A DNA stretch of 64,000 bases from Bisbaumannia salifodinae (GTDB lineage: Bacteria; Pseudomonadota; Gammaproteobacteria; Pseudomonadales; Halomonadaceae), in assembly GCF_039522585.1 (NCBI RefSeq), contig NZ_BAAADR010000002.1; one strand, written 5' to 3'. Below the pieces are notes generated by a model, which saw nothing but the letters and a program-made list of their open reading frames with translations, made no database searches and was not told the origin of the DNA. Of this stretch, positions 51,066 to 58,794 are shown one piece after another (position 1 is the stretch's first letter; each line of letters begins with the position of its first letter). Position numbers and translations under genes: made by a program.

Positions 51066-51833
51066 TTACTCCTCGCTGGGCGCCTCACCGAACCACTTGG
51101 TGTAGATCTCGTCGTAGGTGCCGTCCTCGCGCATCTCGGCCAGCGCCTGGTTGACCGGCTCGACCCACTGGCTGCCCTTGTGGAAGACGATGCCGTACTG
51201 CTGGCCCTCGTAGAGGGGGCCGACCACTTGGGTGCGGCCTTCGCCGCGGGTCTGGGCGAAGTAGCCCACGTTGGGGGCGTCATAGAAGGCGGCGTCCACG
51301 TTGCCCCCCAGCAGCGCCATGTACATGTCCGAGGTGCCCGGGTAGGGGGTGATCTCGGCGTCCTCGCCCAGGTTCTCCTGGAGGAAGTCATAGCTGGTGG
51401 AGCCGATCTTGGTGGCCACGGTCAGGCCTGCCAGGTCCTCGAGGGTCTCGACGCTGTCGTTATCGGCGCGGACCATGATGCGCAGGCCGGAATCGTAGTA
51501 GGGATCGGAGAAGTCGACGATCTCGGCGCGTTCCTCGGTGATGGTCACGCCGGCGATGGCGATCTCCTGGCTGCCGGTCTGTACCGCCGGGATGATGCCG
51601 TTGAATTCCATGGTGGTGAGATCCACCTCGAAGCCGGCCCGCTCGGCCACCTCGTTGATGATGTCCATATCGAAGCCGACCATTTCGCCGGTCTCGGTAT
51701 CCATCATCTCGAAGGGCACGAAGCTGGGGTCGGTGACCACCGTGACCTGCGGCAGCTCGGCTAAGGCAGTGGTGGAGAAGGCGAGGCCGGCGCCCAGGGC
51801 GGCGGCGAGAGAGGCATGTTGTAGCTTGTTCAT
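51066..51833 (-). CDS. Amino-acid ABC transporter periplasmic binding protein
   Basis: The 255-residue receptor begins MNKLQHASLAAALGAGLAFS, a signal peptide cleaved near 'STTALAE', and has the type II fold markers 'TDPSFVPFEMMDTETGEMVG', 'FDMDIINEVAERAGFEVDLT' and 'VGFDMDI' with conserved ligand-binding arginine in the middle ('RIMVRADND'). It fits glutamine/arginine-type receptors. The frame is open up to 51977 but the ATG at 51833 starts the signal peptide. It is first in a three-gene operon running toward oriC. Confidence 0.9.
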   Translation of the reverse strand: MNKLQHASLAAALGAGLAFSTTALAELPQVTVVTDPSFVPFEMMDTETGEMVGFDMDIINEVAERAGFEVDLTTMEFNGIIPAVQTGSQEIAIAGVTITEERAEIVDFSDPYYDSGLRIMVRADNDSVETLEDLAGLTVATKIGSTSYDFLQENLGEDAEITPYPGTSDMYMALLGGNVDAAFYDAPNVGYFAQTRGEGRTQVVGPLYEGQQYGIVFHKGSQWVEPVNQALAEMREDGTYDEIYTKWFGEAPSEE

Positions 51834-51914
51834 CGGGTTCCCCGTTATTCCGTTTATTGATGGAACACACCTATTCAACATGACGAGATAAGGAGAAAGC
51901 GTCAAGCGGGCATA

Positions 51915-51950
51915 AAAAACCCTCCCGGCCGGGGGCGCGGGAGGGGTTTT
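51915..51950. terminator. Terminator after erpA
   Basis: AAAACCCTCCCG-N10-CGGGAGGGGTTTT type hairpin (one mismatch) with flanking A and T runs lies 24 bases after the erpA stop (minus strand) and before the binding-protein operon. Confidence 0.85.
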
Positions 51951-51973
51951 CGTGGCTCGTGGTTGGTGAGGGC

Positions 51974-52342
51974 TCACACCATAAAGGAGGCGCCGCAGCC
52001 GCAGGTGCTGGTGGCATTGGGGTTCCTGACCACGAAGCGGGCGCCGGCCAGGCCCTCCTCGTAGTCTACCGTGGAGCCCACCAGGTATTGATAGGAGAGG
52101 GGATCCACGACCATGCTCACGCCGTCGAAATCGATCAGGGTGTCGTCATCGCCGCTCTCTTCGGCGAAGTCGAAGCCGTACTGGAACCCCGAGCAGCCGC
52201 CGCCGGTGACATAGACCCGCAGCTTGAGGTGGTCATTGCCTTCCTCGGAGATCAGGGCGCGCAGGCGTCGCTGGGCCCCCTCGGAGAGCAGCATGGGCTT
52301 GGGAGTAAAGGAGGCTGGCTCGAAGGATTCGGCTCCGCTCAT
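51974..52342 (-). CDS. erpA: Iron-sulfur cluster insertion protein ErpA
   Basis: The 122-residue A-type carrier delivers Fe-S clusters to targets such as IspG/IspH. All three ligand cysteines are present: one in 'YVTGGGCSGFQYGFDFAEES' and two in 'NATSTCGCGASFMV' near the C-terminus. The ATG at 52342 gives the family start (MSGAESFEPAS); the longer frame to 52384 is not needed. It stands alone, convergent with nothing, between the ABC operon and argC, and repeat copy 3 fills the gap on its upstream side. Confidence 0.93.
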   Translation of the reverse strand: MSGAESFEPASFTPKPMLLSEGAQRRLRALISEEGNDHLKLRVYVTGGGCSGFQYGFDFAEESGDDDTLIDFDGVSMVVDPLSYQYLVGSTVDYEEGLAGARFVVRNPNATSTCGCGASFMV

Positions 52343-52430
52343 GGACGCGCTCCTGCGGGTGAATAGACCCCCCATTATCCACAAACCCCAGCAAAAGGGT
52401 CAACTTTTGCCGGGAATGTAGCACCACCTC

Positions 52431-52564
52431 TACTGGAATCGCTGAGGGGCGCTGGGGGCAGGTCGGAGCAAGGGTCATTTGCCAGGGATGGCAAATGTAG
52501 CGCCCAGGGATGGGTTTACCGCGCCTTGCGAAGACCTGCCCCCAGGATAGCCCCGGGCCTCGAC
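52431..52564. repeat. Dispersed intergenic repeat, copy 3 (most complete)
   Basis: This copy runs ACTGGAATCGCTGAGGGGCG, then left arm CTGGGGGCAGGTC, an inner hairpin ATTTGCCAGGGATGGCAAAT, GTAGCGCCCAG, and closes GACCTGCCCCCAGGATAG and CCCCGGGCCTCGAC. The outer arms pair over about 14 bp, so the whole unit can fold into a long cloverleaf-like stem. It lies between erpA and argC, both on the minus strand. Confidence 0.88.
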
Positions 52565-52580
52565 ATGCAAGGATGCCACA

Positions 52581-53615
52581 TCAGGGCATCAAGGCCGGGG
52601 CGCCGAGGCCGGCCATCTCGTCGAAGCCGAACATCAGGTTGAGGTTCTGGATCGCCTGGCCGGAGGCGCCCTTGACCAGGTTGTCGATCACCGCCAGCAC
52701 CACCACGGTGTCGCCGTCGCCGGGGCGGTGCACCGCCAGGCGGCAGATATCGCTGCCCTTGACGCTGCGGGTCTCGGGATGGCTGCCGGCGGGCATCACG
52801 TCCACCGCCGGCTCGTCGGCGAAGCGCCGTTCGAAGAGCGCCTGGAGGTCGCCGGGCTCGCCGTTGAGGCGGCCATAGAGGGTGGCGTGGATGCCGCGAA
52901 TCATCGGCGTCAGGTGGGGCACGAAGGTCAGGCCCACCGGTTGTCCCGCGGCCCGGGTCAGGCCCTGGCGAATCTCCGGCAGGTGGCGGTGGCCGCTGGC
53001 ACCATAGGCCTTCATGGACTCGCTGGCCTCGGCCAGCAGCGAGGGCACCTTGGCGCCGCGGCCGGCCCCGGTGACCCCGGACTTGCAGTCGGCGATGACG
53101 TGCTGGGCATCGATCAGTCCCGATTCCAGCAGCGGCAGCAGGCCCAGTTGCACGGCGGTGGGGTAGCAGCCCGGAACGGCGATCAGGCGCGCGCCGCGGA
53201 TCGCCTCGCGATTGACCTCCGGCAGGCCATAGACCGCCTCCTCGAGCAGCTCGGGGGCGCCGTGGGGCTGGCCATACCACTCGGCCCACTCCTCGGCATC
53301 CTTGAGGCGGAAGTCGGCGGAGAGGTCGATCACCCGGGTGCCGCGGGCCAGCAGGTCGCCGGCCAGGGCATGGGCCACCCCGTGGGGCGTGGCGAAGAAG
53401 ACCGCATCGCAGGCCGCCAGGCGCTCGGGGTCCGGCTCGCCGAAGGCCAGGTCATCATAGTGACCGCGCAGGTTGGGGTACATGTCGCTGACCGCGACGC
53501 CCGCCTCGGAGCGGGAGGTGATCAGGGTCACCTCGACCTGGGGGTGTTGCGCCAGCAGGCGCAGCAGCTCGACGCCGGTGTAGCCGGTGCCGCCGACGAT
53601 ACCAACCTTGATCAC
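52581..53615 (-). CDS. argC: N-acetyl-gamma-glutamyl-phosphate reductase ArgC
   Basis: The 344-residue enzyme catalyses the third step of arginine synthesis. The NADP-binding start 'VGIVGGTGYTGVELLRLLAQ', the catalytic cysteine in 'LIAVPGCYPTAVQLG' (near residue 149) and 'SGVTGAGRGAKVPSLLAEAS' are present. The start is a GTG at 53615, with AAGGAG seven bases upstream; the longer open frame is not supported. Other arg genes are not adjacent, as in Pseudomonas where argC is also apart. Confidence 0.94.
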   Translation of the reverse strand: MIKVGIVGGTGYTGVELLRLLAQHPQVEVTLITSRSEAGVAVSDMYPNLRGHYDDLAFGEPDPERLAACDAVFFATPHGVAHALAGDLLARGTRVIDLSADFRLKDAEEWAEWYGQPHGAPELLEEAVYGLPEVNREAIRGARLIAVPGCYPTAVQLGLLPLLESGLIDAQHVIADCKSGVTGAGRGAKVPSLLAEASESMKAYGASGHRHLPEIRQGLTRAAGQPVGLTFVPHLTPMIRGIHATLYGRLNGEPGDLQALFERRFADEPAVDVMPAGSHPETRSVKGSDICRLAVHRPGDGDTVVVLAVIDNLVKGASGQAIQNLNLMFGFDEMAGLGAPALMP

Positions 53616-53703
53616 GATGCACTCCTTCTTGACCGAATCTGACGAAAGCCTGCCTTTATGATACATCTCTAGGGCCTGCCACCCCACTCTTAGAGGCCCT
53701 CCT

Positions 53704-55458
53704 TTGCCGCGACTCCGCCTGCCCCGTCCCAGCCTCGAGGCCTTCCGACGCCAGCTGGCCAGTGTCGATGCCCTGCCCCAGCTCTGTGTGCTGGGGCTGG
53801 TCTCGGGCCTCCTGACCGGCGGGGTGATGGTGGCCTTTCGTCTGCTGCTGGAGGGCGGCGCCCTGGCGCTGATGCCGGCCGGCGGGGTGGAGGCCTTCGA
53901 GTCCCTGGAGCCCTGGCTGCGGGCCCTGCTACCGTTGCTGGCGGTCACCCTGATTGGCGCCGGGCTCGGCTGTCAGCCGGTGGCGGCCCGCAAACTGGGG
54001 GTCGGCCATGTGGTGGAACGCCTCAGCCAGCACCAGGGACGCTTTCCGCTGCGCAACTGGTTGAACCAGTGGTGGGTGGGGGCCGTGGCGGTGCTGGGCG
54101 GGCTCTCCGCCGGGCGCGAGGGGCCGGCCATCCACCTGGGGGCCGCCGCCTCCAGCGGCATCGGCCAGCTGTTGCGGCTGCCCCATAACAGCCTGCGGGT
54201 GCTGGTGGCCTGCGGCACCGCGGCGGGTATCTCCGCCTCCTTCAATACGCCCATCGCCGGGGTCATCTTCGCCATGGAAGTGGTGATGATGGAGTACACC
54301 ATCACCGGCTTCATGCCGGTGATCCTGGCCTCCACCATGGGGGCGGTGGTGGCCCAACTAGTGTATGGCGCCGAACCGGCCTTCCAGGTGCCCATCCTCA
54401 GCCTGGAATCGCTGAGCAACCTGCCCTGGATCGTGGTCACCGCCCTGGTCATCGGCCTGCTGGCGGGGGCCTTTATCCGCGTGGCCCGTAGCGGCGAACG
54501 CCTGGCGGGGCTGCCCTTCTGGCTGCGCCTGCTGCTGGCGGGGGGGGCCACCGGCGCCCTGGCCTGGTGGTATCCCCAGGTGCAGGGGATCGGCTACGAC
54601 AGCCTGGCCCTGGCGCTGAACGGCGAGCTGGCCCTGGACGTGCTGCTGGCCCTAGTGGTGGGCAAGCTGCTGCTGACCGCCTTCACCCTGGCCTGTGGGG
54701 TACCCATCGGCATCATCGGGCCGGTGCTGGTGGTGGGCGCCGCCGCCGGGGCCCTCAGTGGCCTGTTGGGGGCCTGGCTATGGCCGGGGGCGGCCGCCGA
54801 CCCGGGGCTCTACGCCATGCTGGGCATGGCGGCGATGATGGGCGCCGTGCTCCAGGCGCCCCTGGCGGCGCTGATGGCGCTGCTGGAGCTGACCCATAAC
54901 CCCAATATCATCCTGCCGGGGATGCTGGCGGTGGTGATTTCCGGGCTGACGGCGCGTCAGTTGTGGCGCTGCGATGGGCTCTTCGTGACCCTCACTCGCC
55001 AGGGCCTGCACCCCCTGCAGCAGCCGCTGATGCAGGCCCTCTCCCGGGTCTCGGTGCCGGCGGTCATGGAGTCGCGGGTGGCGGTGACCCTGCGCCAGGT
55101 CAGTCACGACGAGGCCCAGGCCCTGCTGGATCACAAGCCGAGCTGGATCGTGATTCGCCGCTCCACGGACGATAAGCCGACCCTGGCCCTCAAGGCGGCG
55201 GACCTGGCCCGGGCCCTGCTCGATCCGCGCTGGGCCGACCAGGCGCAGATCGACCTCCTGGAGGTGCCGGGCCAGCGCCTGGACATGGCTGCCATCCCGG
55301 TGCAGGCGACCCTCTCCGAGGCCTTCCAGCGCCTCGACCAGCACGACGTGGATGCGCTCTATGTGGAGAACCCGGTGGCACCACCCGGGCGGCGGATTTC
55401 CGGTATCATCACCCGCGAAGCCATCGAGCTCTACTATCGTTTTCGGCCTCCGCGCTGA
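53704..55458 (+). CDS. CLC family chloride channel or antiporter with CBS domains
   Basis: The 584-residue membrane protein has the CLC core: 'LSAGREGPAIHLGAAASSGI' (GREGP motif), 'AAGISASFNTPIAGVIFAMEVV' and 'PIGIIGPVLVVGAAAGALSG'. The gating glutamate of GREGP is present, so it may be an exchanger or a channel. A C-terminal CBS pair follows (about 450-580: 'RVSVPAVMESRVAVTLRQVS', 'LDQHDVDALYVENPV'). The start is TTG at 53704 with AGAGG seven bases upstream. It diverges from argC and may be cotranscribed with hemJ. Confidence 0.88.
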   Translation: MPRLRLPRPSLEAFRRQLASVDALPQLCVLGLVSGLLTGGVMVAFRLLLEGGALALMPAGGVEAFESLEPWLRALLPLLAVTLIGAGLGCQPVAARKLGVGHVVERLSQHQGRFPLRNWLNQWWVGAVAVLGGLSAGREGPAIHLGAAASSGIGQLLRLPHNSLRVLVACGTAAGISASFNTPIAGVIFAMEVVMMEYTITGFMPVILASTMGAVVAQLVYGAEPAFQVPILSLESLSNLPWIVVTALVIGLLAGAFIRVARSGERLAGLPFWLRLLLAGGATGALAWWYPQVQGIGYDSLALALNGELALDVLLALVVGKLLLTAFTLACGVPIGIIGPVLVVGAAAGALSGLLGAWLWPGAAADPGLYAMLGMAAMMGAVLQAPLAALMALLELTHNPNIILPGMLAVVISGLTARQLWRCDGLFVTLTRQGLHPLQQPLMQALSRVSVPAVMESRVAVTLRQVSHDEAQALLDHKPSWIVIRRSTDDKPTLALKAADLARALLDPRWADQAQIDLLEVPGQRLDMAAIPVQATLSEAFQRLDQHDVDALYVENPVAPPGRRISGIITREAIELYYRFRPPR

Positions 55459-55486
55459 GGTCGACCATCCCCCTGCTGGAGTCGCT

Positions 55487-55918
55487 ATGTATCCGTGGAT
55501 CAAGGCCCTGCACCTGATCGCCGTGGTCACCTGGTTCGCCGCCCTTTTCTATCTGCCGCGTCTGTTCGTCTATCACGCCATGGCCCGGGATCAGGGGGAT
55601 CGCCAGGCCATCGACTACTTCCTGGTGATGGAGCGCAAGCTCTACCGCGGCATCATGACCCCCTCGATGATCGCGGTGCTGCTGCTGGGTGGCTGGATGC
55701 TCTACCTGGCGCCCGGCTGGCTGAGCCAGGGCTGGCTGCATGCCAAGCTGACCCTGGTCCTGCTGCTGGTGGGCTATCACCATGTCTGCCTGGCGCATAT
55801 GAAGAAGCTGGCCGCCGGCACCAGTGACAAGTCCCACCGCTATTTTCGGGTCTTCAACGAGCTGCCGGTGCTGGTGTTGCTGGCGGTGGTGATCCTCGCC
55901 GTGGTGAAGCCGTTCTGA
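55487..55918 (+). CDS. hemJ: Protoporphyrinogen oxidase HemJ (CopD-like membrane protein)
   Basis: The 143-residue protein has four membrane helices and the HemJ pattern: 'WIKALHLIAVVTWFAALFYLPRLFVYHA' here with the conserved early His and Arg, 'MERKLYRGIMTPSMIAVLLLG' and 'WLHAKLTLVLLLVGYHHVCL'. HemJ oxidises protoporphyrinogen IX to protoporphyrin IX in bacteria without HemG or HemY. The ATG at 55487 is the family start. Its TGA overlaps the thiD ATG by one base. hemL and hemW lie within 7 kb, so haem genes cluster loosely. Confidence 0.88.
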   Translation: MYPWIKALHLIAVVTWFAALFYLPRLFVYHAMARDQGDRQAIDYFLVMERKLYRGIMTPSMIAVLLLGGWMLYLAPGWLSQGWLHAKLTLVLLLVGYHHVCLAHMKKLAAGTSDKSHRYFRVFNELPVLVLLAVVILAVVKPF

Positions 55919-56751
55919 TGGCTGCGGCGAACGAGACCCGTGAGCTGCCGGTGGTGCTGGTGCTGGCCGGCCATGATCCCAGCGGCGGCGCCGGCCTGGT
56001 GGCCGACAGCGAGGCCATCGCCGCCTGCGGTGCCTGGGCGCTGACCGTGCCCACCGCCCTGACGGTGCAGAACAGCGCCGATGTGGCGGCGGTGCTGCCC
56101 TGCGCCGGCGAGCAGATTCGCAGCATGGCGGCGGCCCTGGGCGAGTTCCGGGTGGCGGCCATCAAGGTGGGCCTGGTGGCCAGCCTGGAGGCCCTGGACG
56201 CGGTGGTGGACGTGATCAAGCGCCACCCCGGGGTGCCCCTGGTGGTGGATCCGGTGCTCAAGGCCGGCGGCGGCAGAGAATTATCCACAGCCGAACTGGT
56301 GGATGCCTTCCGCGAGCGGCTGCTACCCCTTGTGGATATCTTGACGCCCAACCGCGACGAACTGGCGCGCCTGGCCGGCCCCGAGCTCGAGGACGAGACC
56401 CAGCGCTGCGTGGAGCTACTCTCCCTGGGCTGCCAGGCGATCCTGGTCACTGGCACCGACAGCCCCGAGGCGGGACAGGCCGCGGACAGGGTTGTCCACA
56501 CCCTGCATACCCCGGACAATGATCGCCAATGGCAGTGGCCGCGCCTGGCCGGCAGTTACCACGGCTCCGGCTGCACCCTGGCGGCGGCCCTGGCGGCCCG
56601 CCTGGCGGTGGGCGAACCCCTGGCCGGCGCTTGCGAACAGGCCCAGGACTTCACCTGGCAGGCCCTCAAGCATGGCTGGCGCCCGGGCGAGGCCCAGGCC
56701 TTGCCGCGGCGCCTGTGGCGCCACCCCGACTGGACCCTCACGGCGGAGTAG
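55918..56751 (+). CDS. thiD: Hydroxymethylpyrimidine/phosphomethylpyrimidine kinase ThiD
   Basis: The 277-residue kinase phosphorylates HMP and HMP-P in thiamine synthesis. The ribokinase-like fold shows 'LAGHDPSGGAGLVADSEAIA', 'VDPVLKAGGGRELST', 'TPNRDELARLAG' and the anion-hole motif 'GSYHGSGCTLAAALAARLA' with the catalytic position next to it. It is immediately followed by thiE, so pyrimidine and thiazole branches are joined. The DNA includes a perfect TTATCCACA at 56281, possibly by chance. Confidence 0.92.
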   Translation: MAAANETRELPVVLVLAGHDPSGGAGLVADSEAIAACGAWALTVPTALTVQNSADVAAVLPCAGEQIRSMAAALGEFRVAAIKVGLVASLEALDAVVDVIKRHPGVPLVVDPVLKAGGGRELSTAELVDAFRERLLPLVDILTPNRDELARLAGPELEDETQRCVELLSLGCQAILVTGTDSPEAGQAADRVVHTLHTPDNDRQWQWPRLAGSYHGSGCTLAAALAARLAVGEPLAGACEQAQDFTWQALKHGWRPGEAQALPRRLWRHPDWTLTAE

Positions 56752-56753
56752 TT

Positions 56754-57404
56754 ATGCACAACCCTAGCTGGGCCCGCGGCCTCTATGCGATCACCGATGC
56801 CGAGCTGCTGCCCGACGACGCGCGCCTGCTGGCCGGCTGCGAGGCGGCCCTGCGCGGCGGCCTGGCGCTGCTCCAGTATCGCGACAAGTCGAGGGACGCC
56901 GACAAGCGCCACCGTCAGGCCCGGGCCCTGGCGGCCCTGTGCCGCGACCATGAAGTGCCGCTGATCATCAATGACGATACCGCCCTGGCCGAGCGCCTGC
57001 GCCGGGAGGGCCACGCCAACGTCGGCCTGCACCTGGGTCAGGGCGACGGCGCCCTGGCCGAGGCCCGCGAGCGGCTGGGCCCCGCGGCGATCATCGGCGC
57101 CACCTGCCACGGTCGCCTGGCACTCGCCGAGCGGGCCGCCCGGGAGGGCGCCAGCTATGTGGCCTTCGGGCGTTTCTTCGCCTCCCGTACCAAGCCCGAG
57201 GCGCCCCCCGCCAGCCTCGACCTGCTGGGCGAGGCGGCGGCCATCGGCCTGCCCCGGGTGGCCATCGGCGGTATCGACGCCGCGACCATCGGCGCGGCCC
57301 GCCGTGCCGGCGCCGACCTGCTGGCCACGGTGGCAGCGGTGTTCGCCGCCGCCGATATCGAGGCCAGCGTCCGCGAGCTGAATCGGCGGCTAAGCGCCTG
57401 TTAA
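56754..57404 (+). CDS. thiE: Thiamine-phosphate synthase ThiE
   Basis: The 216-residue enzyme couples HMP-PP with thiazole phosphate. ThiE motifs are in order: 'ARGLYAITDAELL', 'GLALLQYRDKSRDADKR', 'LIINDDTALAERLRREG', 'NVGLHLGQGDGALAEARERL' and 'YVAFGRFFASRTKPEAPPAS', with 'VAIGGIDAATIGAARRAGAD' near the end. The ATG at 56754 lies two bases after the thiD stop; the upstream extension of the frame is shadow. The short spacing implies coupled translation. Confidence 0.92.
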   Translation: MHNPSWARGLYAITDAELLPDDARLLAGCEAALRGGLALLQYRDKSRDADKRHRQARALAALCRDHEVPLIINDDTALAERLRREGHANVGLHLGQGDGALAEARERLGPAAIIGATCHGRLALAERAAREGASYVAFGRFFASRTKPEAPPASLDLLGEAAAIGLPRVAIGGIDAATIGAARRAGADLLATVAAVFAAADIEASVRELNRRLSAC

Positions 57405-57408
57405 ACGC

Positions 57409-57462
57409 TTATCCACAGGCTGCTCACGAAAGTTATCCGCACTATCCAGATAGTTATCCACA
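57409..57462 (+). promoter_or_regulatory. Three DnaA boxes upstream of hemL
   Basis: TTATCCACA (57409-57417), TTATCCGCA (57433-57441) and TTATCCACA (57454-57462) lie on the plus strand between thiE and hemL. Two are perfect consensus DnaA boxes and one has a single change. They are spaced 24 and 21 bases, roughly two helical turns. A regulatory or DnaA-titrating role is possible. Confidence 0.7.
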
Positions 57463-57482
57463 ATTCATCACGAGAGGCTTCC

Positions 57483-58772
57483 ATGACCACCTCCGCACAG
57501 CTCTTCGAACAGGCCTGCCGTCATATCCCCGGGGGCGTCAACTCGCCGGTGCGTGCCTTCAAGGGCCTCGAGCGGCCGCCGGTGTTTATCGAGCGGGCCC
57601 AGGGCGCCTACCTCTTCGACGTGGAGGGCCAGCGCTATATCGATTATGTGGGCTCCTGGGGCCCGATGATCACCGGCCATGCCGACCCGGAGGTGCTGGG
57701 CGCGGTGCGCGAGCGCCTCGACCTGGGGCTCTCCTTCGGTACCCCCACCGCCATCGAGACCACCATGGCGGACCTGATCTGCGAGATCCTGCCCAGCATC
57801 GAGTTGGTGCGTATGGTCAACTCCGGCACCGAGGCCACCATGTCGGCGATCCGCCTGGCCCGGGGCTATACCGGCCGCGACAAGATCGTCAAGTTCGAGG
57901 GCGATTACCACGGCCACTCAGACTCCCTACTGGTCAAGGCCGGTTCCGGGGCCCTGACCCATGGCGAGCCCAGCTCCCCGGGGGTGCCCGCCTCCCTGGC
58001 CGAGCACACCATCACCCTGCCGCATAACGACCTGGATGCCGTGGAGCGCTGCTTCGCCGAACTGGGCGAGCAGATCGCTGGCATCATCGTCGAGCCGGTG
58101 GCCGGCAACATGAACTGCATCCCGCCGCTGCCGGGCTTCCTGGAGGGGCTGCGCAAGGTCTGCGACCGTCACGGCAGCGTGCTGATCTTCGACGAGGTGA
58201 TGACCGGTTTCCGGGTCGCCCTGGGCGGCGCCCAGGCCCACTACGGCATCACGCCGGACCTGACCTGCCTGGGCAAGATCGTCGGCGGCGGCATGCCGGT
58301 GGGGGCCTTCGGTGGCAAGCGCGAGATCATGGAGCAGATCTCGCCCCTAGGGCCGGTCTACCAGGCCGGCACCCTCTCCGGCAGCCCCCTGGCCATGGCC
58401 GCCGGCATCGCCCTGCTCACCAAGGTGCGCGAGCCCGGCTTCCACGACGCCCTGGCCCAGCGGGTCGAGACCCTCTGCAGCGGCCTCGAGGAGCGCGCCA
58501 AGGCGGCCGGCATCGAGTTGATCACCCAGCGCGCCGGCGGCATGTTCGGGGTCTTCTTCACCGGCCAGTCCCGGGTCGACAACTTCGCCCAGGCCACCGC
58601 CTGCGATGCGGCGGCCTTCCGCACCTTCTTCTCGGCCATGCTCGACGAGGGCGTCTACCTGGCGCCGTCCGCCTATGAGGCGGGCTTTATGTCCAGCGCC
58701 CATACTGCGGAGGACATCCAGGCCACCCTGGATGCCGCCGAGCGGGCCTTCGCCCGGCTGGCCCAGCGCTAA
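57483..58772 (+). CDS. hemL: Glutamate-1-semialdehyde 2,1-aminomutase HemL
   Basis: The 429-residue PLP enzyme makes 5-aminolevulinate in the C5 haem pathway. The Schiff-base lysine lies in 'LTCLGKIVGGGMPVGAFGGK' (near residue 265), with 'MVNSGTEATMSAIRLARGYT', 'FEGDYHGHSDSLLVKAGSG' and 'LIFDEVMTGFRVALGGAQ' also typical. Three DnaA boxes lie in its leader, ending 21 bases before the ATG. It is followed after 22 bases by the fusion gene at 58795. Confidence 0.96.
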   Translation: MTTSAQLFEQACRHIPGGVNSPVRAFKGLERPPVFIERAQGAYLFDVEGQRYIDYVGSWGPMITGHADPEVLGAVRERLDLGLSFGTPTAIETTMADLICEILPSIELVRMVNSGTEATMSAIRLARGYTGRDKIVKFEGDYHGHSDSLLVKAGSGALTHGEPSSPGVPASLAEHTITLPHNDLDAVERCFAELGEQIAGIIVEPVAGNMNCIPPLPGFLEGLRKVCDRHGSVLIFDEVMTGFRVALGGAQAHYGITPDLTCLGKIVGGGMPVGAFGGKREIMEQISPLGPVYQAGTLSGSPLAMAAGIALLTKVREPGFHDALAQRVETLCSGLEERAKAAGIELITQRAGGMFGVFFTGQSRVDNFAQATACDAAAFRTFFSAMLDEGVYLAPSAYEAGFMSSAHTAEDIQATLDAAERAFARLAQR

Positions 58773-58794
58773 CCCGTCGTCAGGAGGTGTCACG

